The notes below the pieces were generated by a model. The model searched no databases. It was not told the origin of the DNA and was given only the letters and a program-made list of their open reading frames with translations. From Dehalococcoidia bacterium (GTDB taxonomy: Bacteria > Chloroflexota > Dehalococcoidia > UBA2979), in the NCBI GenBank assembly GCA_009692725.1, contig SHYP01000009.1:1-56321 (forward strand): 56,321 nt of DNA. The letters are read 5' to 3'. Both the position numbers and the translations under genes were made by a program. This document shows positions 37,349 to 46,838 of the stretch, in pieces. Numbering within the stretch: the stretch's first letter is position 1; the number at the start of each line of letters is the position of its first letter.

Positions 37349-38434
37349 TCACTGCAACTTCGCGGCCGTCGAGAGCCGGCGCACGCGCCCACCCTCGATG
37401 ACGCACTGGTCCTCGATGCGCACCCCACCCCAGCCGGGGATGTAGATGCCGGGCTCCACGGTCACCACCTGGCCGTCCGCCAGCACGTCCTCCGAGCGCG
37501 GGCGCAGCCGCGGCGCCTCGTGGATCTCCAGGCCCACGCCGTGGCCCAGCCCGTGTCCGAAGTACTCCCCGTAGCCCGCCTCGATGATCACACGCTGCGC
37601 GATCTCGTGCGCCTGCGCGCCGGTCATGCCGGCCTCGATGCGCTCCTCCGCCATCAGTTGCGCGGTGAGCACGATGTCGTACACCTGCGCGAACCGCGCG
37701 TCGGGCTCCCCGATGGCGATCGTGCGCGTCAGGTCCGAGCAGTACCCGTCGACGACCACCCCGAGGTCCATCACCACGCCCTGGCCCGCCGCCATCGGCA
37801 CGTCACGCGGGTACGCGTGCGGCAGCGCGCCCCACGGCCCGGCCGCGATGATCGTCGGGAATGAGAGCGCGTCGGCGCCGTGCTCCAGCGCGAAGCGCTG
37901 TACCTCCCACGCGAGCGCGCGCTCCGTCATGCCGGGCGCGGCCACCGCAGCCGCGTGCGCGAACGCGGCGTCGCCCAGCAGCACCGCGCGCTCCAGCGCC
38001 GCCAGCTCGTCCGCGTCCTTCACCGCGCGCAGCGCCTCGATGGCGCGCGGCGCGCCGACGAGTTGCGGGCGCGCCGCCGCCGGCAGCCCCGCCGTCGCCG
38101 CCGTCCACTGCTCGTAGCCCTCGACGGTCAGTCCGGCCGGCTCGAAGCCGACTCGCAAGCCGCCGAATCCGGCGAGCAGCTCCGGCCACCACTGTTCGAT
38201 CGCGTCGTTAGCACGCACCAGCGTGAACGCGGACGCCTGCGTGCCGGCCTGCTCGTAGTAGCGCGAGTCCGTCGCGATCAACGCTCGGTCCCGCGCGAGC
38301 AGCAGCGTGCCCGCACTGCCGCTGAAGCCGGACAGCCAGCGCCGGTTCGCCGGCGTGCTCACCAGCAGCGCGTCGACGCCGAGCTCGTCGAGGCGCGCGC
38401 GCGCACGCTCCAGCCGCGCGAGCCCTGCCGTCAC
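37349..38434 (-). CDS. pepP: Xaa-Pro aminopeptidase (M24 family)
   Basis: A 361-residue metallopeptidase removing N-terminal residues that precede proline. The N-terminal creatinase-like domain ([26 protein letters not shown]) is followed by the pita-bread catalytic domain. Metal ligands are in [16 protein letters not shown] (two Asp), [14 protein letters not shown] (His), [18 protein letters not shown] (Glu and Glu). The GTG start at 38434 overlaps the aroQ stop by 4 bp. Together with efp downstream, it belongs to a conserved cluster, though the functional link between them is not established. Confidence 0.94.
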   Translation of the reverse strand: MTAGLARLERARARLDELGVDALLVSTPANRRWLSGFSGSAGTLLLARDRALIATDSRYYEQAGTQASAFTLVRANDAIEQWWPELLAGFGGLRVGFEPAGLTVEGYEQWTAATAGLPAAARPQLVGAPRAIEALRAVKDADELAALERAVLLGDAAFAHAAAVAAPGMTERALAWEVQRFALEHGADALSFPTIIAAGPWGALPHAYPRDVPMAAGQGVVMDLGVVVDGYCSDLTRTIAIGEPDARFAQVYDIVLTAQLMAEERIEAGMTGAQAHEIAQRVIIEAGYGEYFGHGLGHGVGLEIHEAPRLRPRSEDVLADGQVVTVEPGIYIPGWGGVRIEDQCVIEGGRVRRLSTAAKLQ

Positions 38435-38874
38435 GTCCGCGCGACCTCGCTGAGCCGTGCGTGCAGCAGGTCGAGCGCCGCGAGGTAGCCGCGGAAGCCG
38501 AAGCCGACGACCTGCCCCCACACCACCGGCGCGAGGAACGAGCGGTGGCGCACCCGCTCGCGCGCGTGCACGTTCGAGAGGTGCACCTCGATCGCCGGCA
38601 GCGCCACCGTCGTGATCGCGTCGGCGATCGCGAGCGACGTGTGCGTGTACGCGCCCGCGTTGATGATCACGCCATCGCAATCGCGATGCCCGTGGATCGC
38701 GTCGATGATCGCGCCCTCGCTGTTGGACTGGAAGAACTCGAGGTCGACGCCCAGCTCCTCGGCACGGTTCGTCATCAACAGCTCGATGTCGGGCAGCGAC
38801 TCGAGGCCGTAAATCTCCGGCTGGCGATGGCCGAGCAGGTTCAAGTTCGGCCCATTGATCACAACGATGCGCAT
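38431..38874 (-). CDS. aroQ: 3-dehydroquinate dehydratase, type II
   Basis: A 147-residue dodecameric type II dehydroquinase, converting 3-dehydroquinate into 3-dehydroshikimate, step three of the shikimate pathway. It opens with MRIVVINGPNLNLLGHRQPEIYG, where the catalytic Tyr is Y22; the conserved Arg lies in the flexible loop that follows or a nearby part. Later motifs are FQSNSEGAIIDAIH, IINAGAYTHTSLAIAD and IEVHLSNVHARE (catalytic His). The remaining aro genes (aroE, aroC, aroKB) are on the opposite strand at 51022-56321. ATG 38874. Confidence 0.96.
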   Translation of the reverse strand: MRIVVINGPNLNLLGHRQPEIYGLESLPDIELLMTNRAEELGVDLEFFQSNSEGAIIDAIHGHRDCDGVIINAGAYTHTSLAIADAITTVALPAIEVHLSNVHARERVRHRSFLAPVVWGQVVGFGFRGYLAALDLLHARLSEVART

Positions 38875-38904
38875 GCCGCCTCCGATTCCTCGTTGCCGCG
38901 GCGG

Positions 38905-39882
38905 CTAGGGTGCGCGCTCGACCGCGCGGGCGCGCGCGAGCGCGCGCTCGACGATCGCGGCCTGGCGGTCCTTCGTGACGGCGGTGTAAATCTGCGTGGT
39001 GTCCGCGGAGGCGTGGCCCAGCAGCGCCTGCACGACGCGCAGATCCGCGCCGCCGTCCAGCATATGCGTGGCGAAGGTGTGCCGCAGCAGGTGCGGGTGC
39101 ACGCGCGCCGGCTGCGCCGCCTGCAGCCCCGCCCGCCGCACCATCTGCTGCACCGTGCGCACCGAGATGCGCGCGCCCGCGCGCCCGAGGAACAGCGCCG
39201 CCTGCGCCCCCGTCGCCAGCGCCGGGCGCCCGTGATCGAGGTACGCGACGAGCGCCGCCCGCGCCGGCGCGCCGAACAGGCACACGCGCGTGCGCTGGCC
39301 CTTGCCCGTGACCACCAACTGCCGATTCGCGAGGTCGAGATCCACCGTGTTCACGCCCACGATTTCGCTGACGCGCAGGCCCGCCCCGTATAGCAGCTCC
39401 AGCAGCGCGCGGTCGCGCAGGCCGCGCGGCAGCTCGCCGTCAGGGGTGTCGATCAGCGCCGCGGTCTCGTCGACGCTCAGGAAGCGCGGCACGAGCCGCG
39501 GCGCTTTCGGTGCGCGCAGCATCAGGATCGAGTCGCCGCGTTCCGCCGGCGGCAACAGCCCCTCGCTGTCGAGCCACTTGTAGAACCCGTGCAGCGTGCG
39601 TCCGATGCGTCGCGCCGAGGCGGGTGCGACCCCCGCATCGAGCTGCTGCGCGAGGAACGCCCGCCCCAGCCGGCGGCCCACGCCGTCGAACGCACAGTCG
39701 TGCTCCGCGAGGAACGCGAAGAACGCGCGCAGGTCGCGCTGGTAGTTGCGCACCGTGAACTTCGAGCGCCCCCGCACGTTCTCGAGCTCTCGCACGTAGC
39801 GTCCGAGCATCGCCTCCGAGCGGGCCAGCAACGCGAGCGCGGGCTCGCCTGCGCTGGCTGTTCGCGGTGACGAGCGTGGCAC
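38905..39882 (-). CDS. xerC: Tyrosine recombinase XerC/XerD type
   Basis: A 325-residue site-specific tyrosine recombinase, most likely the chromosome-dimer resolving enzyme. The N-terminal SAM-like domain is residues about 20-110 (NYQRDLRAFFAFL). The catalytic set is intact: Arg170 in LLYGAGLRVSE, Lys194 in VVTGKGQRTR, His264 and Arg267 in HPHLLRHTFATHML, His290 in LLGHAS and Tyr299 in IYT. Lone xerC genes downstream of topA are common, so this is a resident gene, not a phage integrase. GTG 39882 lies 8 bp after the topA stop. The longer in-frame extension is the shadow of topA's tail. Confidence 0.93.
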   Translation of the reverse strand: MPRSSPRTASAGEPALALLARSEAMLGRYVRELENVRGRSKFTVRNYQRDLRAFFAFLAEHDCAFDGVGRRLGRAFLAQQLDAGVAPASARRIGRTLHGFYKWLDSEGLLPPAERGDSILMLRAPKAPRLVPRFLSVDETAALIDTPDGELPRGLRDRALLELLYGAGLRVSEIVGVNTVDLDLANRQLVVTGKGQRTRVCLFGAPARAALVAYLDHGRPALATGAQAALFLGRAGARISVRTVQQMVRRAGLQAAQPARVHPHLLRHTFATHMLDGGADLRVVQALLGHASADTTQIYTAVTKDRQAAIVERALARARAVERAP

Positions 39883-39892
39883 GGCAGCGCGC

Positions 39893-42691
39893 TCAGGCCG
39901 AGCGCCGCGTGGCGGCGCGAGCGGTGCGCGCGCGGGGCGTCGCGCGCGTCCCATTGCGCGGGGCGGTGGCACGCCGAGGCGTGCGCGGCGCCGCGGGATC
40001 GCGGCCCTGCTCGCGCAGTCGTGCGGCGCGCAGCGCCAGCAGGTCCAGCGCCTCGTCGAGGTCGATCTGCTGCGGGTCGCGGCCCGCGGGGATCGTCGCG
40101 TTCACCGCGCCGTCGGTGACGTACGGGCCGAAGCGCCCGCTGCGCACCGTCACCGGCTTGCCGCTGTCCGGGTGCGGCCCCAGCTCGGCGAGCGCGCTGG
40201 GCGCGGCGCGGCGACCGCGCTGCTGCCGCGGCTCCGCGAGCAGCGCCACCGCCTCGTCGAATTCAATCGCGCGCAGATGCTCGTGGTCGCGGAGACTGCG
40301 CGTCTCCTTGCCGGCCTTCACATACGGGCCCAGCGGCCCATCCTGCACCGTCACCGGCTCGCCGGTCGTCGGGTGCGCACCCAGCGTGCGCGGGAACGAC
40401 AGCAGCGTTTGCGCCTCCTCGAGCGTGAGCGTCTCCGCCTCCATGCCCGGCCACAACGAGGCGCGGCGCGGCTTGCCCTCGTTCGTATCGTCCTCGCCGA
40501 GCTGTACGTACGGCCCGTAGCGCCCGACCTTGAAGTACACCGGCAGGCCGCTCGCGGCGTCGGTGCCCAGCACCTGGTCGCCGCGCTCCGCCTGCTCGAG
40601 CAGCGCGATGGCGCCGGCAAGGTCGATCTCGTCGGGGGGCGTGTCTTCCGGCAGGCTCGCGCGCGGCTCGTCGTCGCCGGCCTGGATGTACGGCCCGTAG
40701 CGCCCGACGCGCACCGCCACCACGCGCCCGCGCTCGTCCGTGCCGAGCGGGATCGACGACACTTCGCGCGCGTCGATGGCTTCCCAGCCGGCGCCGATGC
40801 GCGCCTTCAACCCGTCGGTCGCCAGCCCGTCGTCGGGGTGCGCGGGCGCGTCCGGGTCGCCGAAGTAGAAGCGGCGCAGCCACGGCGTGGCCTCCAGCGC
40901 CCCGTCCGCCACGCGGTCGAGGTCGTCCTCCATGCGCGCCGTGAAGTCGAGGTCGACGAGCTCCGGGAAGTGCTGCTCGAGCAGGTTCACGACCGCGAAC
41001 GCGACGAACATCGGCACGAGCGCGCTCCCGCGCTTGCGCGCGTAGCCGCGGTCCTGGATCGTCCCGAGGATCGACGCGTACGTCGATGGCCGGCCGATGC
41101 CGCGCTCCTCGAGCTCGCGGATCAGGCTCGCCTCCGTGTAGCGCGCGGGGGGCTGCGTCTCGTGGCCGCGCGGCTCCGCCGCCTGCACGTCGAGCGGCTG
41201 ACCGCTGCGAAGCGGCGGCAGCACGCGCTCCTGCTCCTCGAGCTCCGCGTCGGGGTCGTCCGAGCCCTCGACGTACGCACGCAGGAAGCCCGGGAACGTG
41301 ATTACCCGCCCCGAGGCGGCGAGCACGGCGTCGCCCTCGCCGAGCAGCGCCGCGGCCATGCGCACCGCGGTGCGCAGCCCGCTCGCGTCCGGCATCTGGG
41401 AGGCCATCGTGCGCATCCAGATCAGCTCGTACAGCCGGTACGCGTCGCTATCGACGCGGCCGCGCACCTGCTCCGGGCGCTGGAACGCCTCGCCTGCCGG
41501 GCGGATCGCCTCGTGCGCCTCCTGCGCGCCGCGCACCCGGCCGGTGAAGCGCCGCGGCTGCGCGGGCACGTACTCCGGGCCGTACAGCTCGCGCACCTGC
41601 GTCCGCGCTGCGTTCAGCGCCTCGTCCGACAGGTTCGTCGAGTCGGTGCGCATGTACGTGATGAAGCCGTTTTCGTACAGCTGCTGCGCCACGCTCATCG
41701 TGCGCTGCGCCGTGTAACGCAGCTTGCGCGCCGCCTCCTGCTGCAATGTCGAGGTGATGAAGGGCGGCGCCGGCCGCTGCGTGAACGGCCGCTCCGTCAC
41801 CTCGACGACGTTCGCCGCGGTGGCCGCCAGCGCAGCGGCGACGGCGCGCGCGCGGGCCTCGTCCAGCAGCACGATGCGCGCGTCCGTGTCGCCCGCGGTG
41901 AGCTGCCCGGTCGACGCGTCGAAGTCGCGCCCGCTCGCAACGCGCTGCCCGCCGAGCTCCACGAGCCGCGCGCCGACCGTGGCCGGCGCCCCGGGCGTGG
42001 CGTCCGCCTCGCGCACCGCCAGCGTGGTGTCGACGTCCCAGTAGCCCGCCGCGACGAAGCGCATGCGCAGGCGCTCGCGCGCGACGATCATGCGGATCGC
42101 CGCCGACTGCACGCGCCCCGCCGAGAGCCGCGGCCGCACCTTGCGCCACAGCACCGGCGACACCTCGTAGCCGTACAACCGGTCCAGGATGCGCCGCGCC
42201 TCCTGCGCCTGCACCAGGTGCTCGTCGATCTCGCGCGGCCGGCTGATCGCCTCCGCGATGGCCTGGCGCGTGATCTCGTGGAACACCATGCGATGCACAG
42301 GCACGCGCGGCTTCAGCACCTCCTGCAGGTGCCAGGCGATCGCCTCGCCTTCGCGGTCCTCGTCTGTCGCGAGGTAGAGCGAGTCCACGTCCTTCAGCAG
42401 CGCGCGCAGCTTGGTCACCTGCGGCTGCTTGGACGCCGGCACGACGTACAGCGGCGCGAACCCGTGATCGACGTCGACGCCCAGCCGCGCCCACGGCTCG
42501 CGCTTCACGTCCGCCGGGATCTCCGCAGCCTTCGAGGGCAGGTCGCGCACGTGCCCGATCGAGGACTCGACGATGTACTCCGGGCCGAGGAAGCTCGCGA
42601 TCGTGCGCGCCTTCGCGGGCGACTCCACGATCACCAGGTGGCGGCCAGAAGGCGTGCGGGCACGGCGTGCGCGCCGGGGTTCGCTGGTCAT
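39893..42691 (-). CDS. topA: DNA topoisomerase I (type IA)
   Basis: A 932-residue type IA topoisomerase relaxing negative supercoils. The TOPRIM begins LVIVESPAKARTIASFLG and includes the DED motif in LYLATDEDREGEAIAWHL; the active-site Tyr is in GFITYMRTDSTNLS. The ring-closing domains follow with EAHEAIRP and RGIGRPSTYASIL. After about residue 640 come four topo C-terminal repeats, each ending in a phrase like VGRYGPYVQLG. They contain no zinc cysteines. The last ~50 residues are a basic Ala/Arg/Thr-rich tail resembling DNA-binding tails in actinobacterial enzymes. ATG overlaps dprA by 4 bp. Confidence 0.96.
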   Translation of the reverse strand: MTSEPRRARRARTPSGRHLVIVESPAKARTIASFLGPEYIVESSIGHVRDLPSKAAEIPADVKREPWARLGVDVDHGFAPLYVVPASKQPQVTKLRALLKDVDSLYLATDEDREGEAIAWHLQEVLKPRVPVHRMVFHEITRQAIAEAISRPREIDEHLVQAQEARRILDRLYGYEVSPVLWRKVRPRLSAGRVQSAAIRMIVARERLRMRFVAAGYWDVDTTLAVREADATPGAPATVGARLVELGGQRVASGRDFDASTGQLTAGDTDARIVLLDEARARAVAAALAATAANVVEVTERPFTQRPAPPFITSTLQQEAARKLRYTAQRTMSVAQQLYENGFITYMRTDSTNLSDEALNAARTQVRELYGPEYVPAQPRRFTGRVRGAQEAHEAIRPAGEAFQRPEQVRGRVDSDAYRLYELIWMRTMASQMPDASGLRTAVRMAAALLGEGDAVLAASGRVITFPGFLRAYVEGSDDPDAELEEQERVLPPLRSGQPLDVQAAEPRGHETQPPARYTEASLIRELEERGIGRPSTYASILGTIQDRGYARKRGSALVPMFVAFAVVNLLEQHFPELVDLDFTARMEDDLDRVADGALEATPWLRRFYFGDPDAPAHPDDGLATDGLKARIGAGWEAIDAREVSSIPLGTDERGRVVAVRVGRYGPYIQAGDDEPRASLPEDTPPDEIDLAGAIALLEQAERGDQVLGTDAASGLPVYFKVGRYGPYVQLGEDDTNEGKPRRASLWPGMEAETLTLEEAQTLLSFPRTLGAHPTTGEPVTVQDGPLGPYVKAGKETRSLRDHEHLRAIEFDEAVALLAEPRQQRGRRAAPSALAELGPHPDSGKPVTVRSGRFGPYVTDGAVNATIPAGRDPQQIDLDEALDLLALRAARLREQGRDPAAPRTPRRATAPRNGTRATPRARTARAATRRSA

Positions 42692-43836
42692 GACCGCTGG
42701 CCCCCGTCTTCCGCCGCTGCTTCGTATTCCGCCGGCTCCTCCCTGACGCGCACGTACTGCATGCCCCTCAGGTCGCGGACCAGCCCCTTCAATTCGAGCA
42801 ATGCGAGCGTAGCCGACACGGTCGCTGCGGCCAAACCGCTGCTGCGCGCCACCTCATCCACGTGCCTCGGTTCGCGGGTGAGCGCCCGCAGCAGCGCCAG
42901 CTCCTCGGGGTCCGTCGCGGGTAGCGCCCGGCCGAAGTCCAGCTGCGCTCCGAGCATCGTCAGGTTGAGCGCTTCCAGTACCTCGCCCGCCGAGGCCACA
43001 GGCGTGGCGCCGTCGCGCATCAGCGCGTGCGGTCCGCGCGACCCGGGCGAGAAGATCGACCCCGGCACCACGAACACCTCGCGCCCCTGCTCCACCGCGA
43101 AGCGGGCCGTGATCATGGCGCCACTGGTGTAGTCGCCCTCGACGACGAGCGTCCCGAGCGCCACACCGGACATAATCCTGTTGCGCCGCGGGAAGTACTC
43201 TGCACGCGGCTTCGTGCCGAGCGGGTAGTCCGTCAGCACCGCTCCGTGCTCAGCGATCTCGTCCGCCAGCCGCGCGTTTTCCGGCGGGTAGACCGTGTCG
43301 AGGCCGTTCGCGACTACCGCCGCGGTGCGCCCGCCCGCATCGAGCGCCGCGCGATGCGCGACCGTGTCGATGCCGCGCGCCAGGCCGGAGACGACGGTCA
43401 CGCGGTTCGCCGGCAGGCGGCGGGCGAGTTCGCGCGCGGCCTGCCGGCCGTAGGCAGTCGCGCGCCGGGTGCCCACTACGGCCACGCTCCAGCCGTCCTC
43501 CGGCCCCCAGGTCCCGCGCAGGTACAGCACGGGCGGCGCGCTCGCGATCTCCTCCAGGCGGGTGGGGTAGCGGCCATCGCCGGGAACGAGCGCCTCGACG
43601 CCGGCCCGCGCGAGCCGCTCGAGCTCCGCCGACGGGTCCATCGCCGCGCGCTCGCGCACCACCACCTGCGCGGTCGTCGCGTCGAGGCCTGCCGTGCACA
43701 GGGCGCCGTGGTCCGCGCGCCACGCCTCCGCCAGGGAGCCGAAGCCCGCCTCCAGCAGCTTGAAGCGCGCCGGCCCCAGCCGCGGGATGCGGTGCAGCGC
43801 GACTCTGTACGCCAGATCATCCGTTCGCCCGGTCAC
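42688..43836 (-). CDS. dprA: DNA-processing protein DprA
   Basis: A 382-residue DprA/Smf protein that binds incoming single-stranded DNA and loads RecA during natural transformation. An N-terminal helical SAM-like domain ([19 protein letters not shown]) precedes the Rossmann-type core. In the core: [56 protein letters not shown], then [32 protein letters not shown] and [11 protein letters not shown]. The C-terminal ~60 residues are a winged helix ([27 protein letters not shown]). Its stop overlaps the topA ATG (ATGA), the common dprA-topA pairing. No other competence genes are in the window. Confidence 0.95.
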   Translation of the reverse strand: MTGRTDDLAYRVALHRIPRLGPARFKLLEAGFGSLAEAWRADHGALCTAGLDATTAQVVVRERAAMDPSAELERLARAGVEALVPGDGRYPTRLEEIASAPPVLYLRGTWGPEDGWSVAVVGTRRATAYGRQAARELARRLPANRVTVVSGLARGIDTVAHRAALDAGGRTAAVVANGLDTVYPPENARLADEIAEHGAVLTDYPLGTKPRAEYFPRRNRIMSGVALGTLVVEGDYTSGAMITARFAVEQGREVFVVPGSIFSPGSRGPHALMRDGATPVASAGEVLEALNLTMLGAQLDFGRALPATDPEELALLRALTREPRHVDEVARSSGLAAATVSATLALLELKGLVRDLRGMQYVRVREEPAEYEAAAEDGGQRS

Positions 43837-43900
43837 CGCAACAGAGTAGCAAGCCGCGGCGTTGGGCGAGAGGCGGTTCCGGAGGGGCGCGGCCGGGCGC

Positions 43901-45184
43901 TCACACGGCCGGCGATTCCTGGCGCGCCAGCCGGATCACCCGCACCGCCTTGATACGCCGGCCGAGGATCGAGAGCACGCGCAGGCTCAGCTGGTGCTCC
44001 TCGTCGATCACCTCGTCGCCGGGCCGCGCGAGCCGCCCGAGCAATGACAGCACGAGTCCGCCCACGGTGTCGAAGTCCTCGTTCGCAATCGACGAGCCGA
44101 ACAGCTCGTTCAGCTCGTCGATGGAGAGCCGCGCGTCGACGACGAACTCGTCCGCGGACACCTGCTGTACCTCGCGCTTGTCGGTGTCGTACTCGTCGGC
44201 GATCTCGCCGACGATCTCCTCCAGCAGGTCCTCGACCGTCACGAGCCCCGCCGTGCCGCCGTACTCGTCGACGGCGATCGCGAGGTGCACCTGGTCGCGC
44301 CGCATCTGCGACAGCAGCTCGTCGACGCGTTTCGATTCGGGCACGAAGTACGCCGGGCGCGCGATCTCGCGCAGCGTCGGCGCCAGCTCGCCGGAGCGCA
44401 GGTACGCGAGCAGGTCCTTCGCGTACAGCACGCCCACCACGTGGTCGATCGACTCGCCGTAGAGCGGGATGCGGCTGAACCCCGTCTCGGTGATCAGCTT
44501 CATGACGTCGCCGATCGAGCCCTCCGTGGACACGGCCGCGATGTCGATGCGTGGCGACATCACCTCGCGCACGGTCTGCTCGGACATCGCCAGGATGCCG
44601 CGCATCATCCGCCGCTCCTCGGACAGCGGCGCGTCGCCGTGCTCCGCGGAGCCGGGCCGTTCGAGCACTGCGAGCAGCTCGGCGGCGGGATCGGGCTCCC
44701 CGGCGCGCGCGTCACGCCCCATGAGTCGCAGCAGCGTGCGCGCCGGCGCTGCGGCCACCCACGCGATCGGCGTGAGCACCGCTTGCAGCGCGAGGATCGG
44801 CCGCGCGAGCCGCACGCCGGTCTGCTCCGGCGCGAGCAGCGCGATCGTGCGCGCGCTCTCGCGCAGCACGCTCACCACCGCCACCGCGACGCCCGCCGCA
44901 AGCACCGCACGCCACCCGTCGAGGTCCGCCACATCGAGCAGCAGCACCAGCAGCGCCAGCGTCGTCGCGACGGTGGTGATCGTGCCGCCCGCGCTCAGCG
45001 CGCGCAGGATCTGCTGGCGCTGTTGGATGTAGGAGCTGAGCAGCGCGGACAGGCCGCCGCCGCGGCCCGGGTGCACGCGGCTGCGCGTGATCGCGCCCAC
45101 CCCGGCCTCTGCGGCTGAGATCAGCAGGAGCAGTGCTGCCGAGGTAATAAGCAGCGCGAGTGCCAGTACCGGGCGTGTATCCAA
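43901..45184 (-). CDS. CNNM/CorC family transporter-associated protein (hemolysin family)
   Basis: A 427-residue membrane protein of the HlyC/CorC/CNNM family, members of which export Mg2+ or Na+-coupled divalent ions. The N-terminal DUF21 membrane domain has helices near residues 5-25, 65-85, 90-110 and 130-150. The cytoplasmic CBS pair follows from about residue 205 ([68 protein letters not shown]). The C-terminal CorC_HlyC domain ([31 protein letters not shown]) ends the protein. The start is TTG 45184, the only start near the first membrane helix. Confidence 0.9.
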   Translation of the reverse strand: MDTRPVLALALLITSAALLLLISAAEAGVGAITRSRVHPGRGGGLSALLSSYIQQRQQILRALSAGGTITTVATTLALLVLLLDVADLDGWRAVLAAGVAVAVVSVLRESARTIALLAPEQTGVRLARPILALQAVLTPIAWVAAAPARTLLRLMGRDARAGEPDPAAELLAVLERPGSAEHGDAPLSEERRMMRGILAMSEQTVREVMSPRIDIAAVSTEGSIGDVMKLITETGFSRIPLYGESIDHVVGVLYAKDLLAYLRSGELAPTLREIARPAYFVPESKRVDELLSQMRRDQVHLAIAVDEYGGTAGLVTVEDLLEEIVGEIADEYDTDKREVQQVSADEFVVDARLSIDELNELFGSSIANEDFDTVGGLVLSLLGRLARPGDEVIDEEHQLSLRVLSILGRRIKAVRVIRLARQESPAV

Positions 45185-45206
45185 GTGTGATCGGCCCCGA
45201 AGGGCC

Positions 45207-46562
45207 TCAGACCCCCTCTCGCTCGGGGCGGATGCGCGCCGGCACGCCCACCGCCAGCGCGCCGTCCGGGACGTCGGCCGTGACGACCGCGCCCGCCGCC
45301 GTGCGCGCGCCCGCGCCGATGCGCACCGGCGCCACGAGCATCGAGTCGCTACCGATGAACGCCCCCGCGCCGATGAACGTGCGGTGCTTCGCCGTGCCGT
45401 CGAAGTTGCACGTGACCGTGCCCGCGCCGATGTTCACGTCCGGCCCCAGCTCCGCATCGCCGATGTACGAGAAGTGCCCGACCTGCGTGCGCGCGCCGAT
45501 GCGCGACGCCTTCACCTCCGCGTAGTTGCCGAGGTGCACGCCGGCCTCGATCACCGAGCCCGGGCGCACGTGGCAGTACGGCCCCACCGATACGTCGTCG
45601 GCGAGCTGTGCACCCTCGAGCGTCGAGCCGCCGATCTCGCAGCGGTCGCCCACTGCCGTGTCGCGCAGCACCGCGCCCGGTCCGATCCGGCACCCGCCGC
45701 CCACGTGCGTCTCGCCGAGCAGGTGCACGCCCGGCAGCAGCGTCGTGTCCGCGCCAACCGTCACCGTAGCGTCGACGAACGTCGAGGCCGGATCGAGCAT
45801 CGTCACGCCGCCCAGCATGAGCCGCTCGCGCACACGCGCGCGCAGCACGGCCTCGGCCTGCGCAAGCTCCACGCGCGTGTTTACCTGGCGCACCTCGCCC
45901 GCGTCGGCGGCGCTCACGGTGCGCGTCCCGGCGCGCTCGGCGGCGGCAGCGGCCACGATCTCGGTGAGGTACCGCTCGCCGCTCGCCGCGGGTGCGATCG
46001 CCGCGAGCGCCGGCCAGAGCCAGCTCGCTTCCGCGGCATACACGCCGACATTCACCTCGCGCAGCGCCGTCCGGAGCGCCGTGCGCAGCTCGCCGATGTC
46101 GCGCTCCTCGACGATGCGCAGCACGCCGTCCTCACGCAGCACGCGCCCGTACCCCGCGGGGTCGGCGAGGTGCGCCGTGAGGAACGTCACCGCTACCTCG
46201 CCCTCCGCGTGCGCGGCGGCCAGCGCGCGCAGCGTCTCCGGGCGAATCAGTGGGAGGTCGGCGTTGAGCACCAGCACGTGGCGCGCCCCGGCGCAGGCGT
46301 CGCGGGCGGCGAGCGTCGCGTGGCCCGTGCCCTGCGGCTCGCCCTGCGATACCACCCGCGTGCCGAGTGCGCGCGCGGCGGCGGCGACGTCGTCGTCCGC
46401 CCGCGACGCCACCACGACAATGTCCGCGCATCCGGCCCCGCGCACCGCTTCGACGACCAGCGCAAGCATCGGGCGGCCCGCAACCGGGTGCAGCGGCTTC
46501 GGCAGCTGGGAGTGCATGCGCGAGCCCCGGCCCGCCGCCAGCACGACCGTCGCCCAGCCCAC
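45207..46562 (-). CDS. glmU: Bifunctional UDP-N-acetylglucosamine pyrophosphorylase / glucosamine-1-phosphate acetyltransferase
   Basis: A 451-residue bifunctional enzyme that acetylates glucosamine-1-phosphate and then adds UMP, giving UDP-GlcNAc for cell wall synthesis. The uridylyltransferase half opens with VVLAAGRGSRMHSQLPKPLHPVAG and has GTGHATLAARDA, VLVLNADLPLI and VREVNVGVYAAEA-like sugar contacts. From about residue 250 a left-handed beta-helix follows (VRPGSVIEAGVHLGNYAEVKAS, VGHFSYIGDAELGPDVNIGAGTVTCNFDG). The catalytic His of the acetyltransferase is in the segment after NFDG (KHRT). ATG 46562. It diverges from alaS. Confidence 0.96.
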   Translation of the reverse strand: MGWATVVLAAGRGSRMHSQLPKPLHPVAGRPMLALVVEAVRGAGCADIVVVASRADDDVAAAARALGTRVVSQGEPQGTGHATLAARDACAGARHVLVLNADLPLIRPETLRALAAAHAEGEVAVTFLTAHLADPAGYGRVLREDGVLRIVEERDIGELRTALRTALREVNVGVYAAEASWLWPALAAIAPAASGERYLTEIVAAAAAERAGTRTVSAADAGEVRQVNTRVELAQAEAVLRARVRERLMLGGVTMLDPASTFVDATVTVGADTTLLPGVHLLGETHVGGGCRIGPGAVLRDTAVGDRCEIGGSTLEGAQLADDVSVGPYCHVRPGSVIEAGVHLGNYAEVKASRIGARTQVGHFSYIGDAELGPDVNIGAGTVTCNFDGTAKHRTFIGAGAFIGSDSMLVAPVRIGAGARTAAGAVVTADVPDGALAVGVPARIRPEREGV

Positions 46563-46614
46563 GAAGCTATCGGCGGCCGCCGGCGGCGGGCGCTTACCGC
46601 CGGGCCCGGCCCCC

Positions 46615-46655
46615 GGACTCGAAGGCCACGGACTCGAAGGCCACGGACTCGAAGG
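46615..46655. repeat. 15-bp direct tandem repeat, 2.7 copies
   Basis: The unit GGACTCGAAGGCCAC occurs at 46615-46629 and 46630-46644, with an 11-base partial copy at 46645-46655. All copies are identical. It sits in the 213-bp to 276-bp gap between divergent glmU and alaS, upstream of the alaS -35 box. The rest of the gap is GC-rich and shows no other gene. Confidence 0.9.
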
Positions 46656-46720
46656 ATCGTCGCTGTCGATAGCGGGAGCCTCCCGCCGCCGCGAAACACC
46701 GAGCGGCAGCCGCGCGCAAA

Positions 46721-46760
46721 TTGACTAGCCTGACTGAGCCATTTTACACTCCCGGCTCAG
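46721..46760 (+). promoter_or_regulatory. alaS promoter with inverted repeat around the -10 box
   Basis: A -35 box TTGACT (46721-46726) and a -10 box TACACT (46745-46750) are separated by 18 bp, a good sigma-70 promoter. A 7-bp inverted repeat CTGAGCC (46734-46740)/GGCTCAG (46754-46760), 13 bp apart, brackets the -10 box. It could be an operator. Confidence 0.7.
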
Positions 46761-46838
46761 CCTGTCACTACTCACGTGGTGATCCGCCAGTCCCACGAAG
46801 CCACCCCACCGCCACCCAGCCACGCCGAGGGCCTCGCC

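Noticed and set aside
38905..39882. XerC-type recombinase as a sign of a mobile element or integron
   Set aside because: It is packed behind topA in a housekeeping operon. No attachment repeats, cargo genes or transposases are nearby.
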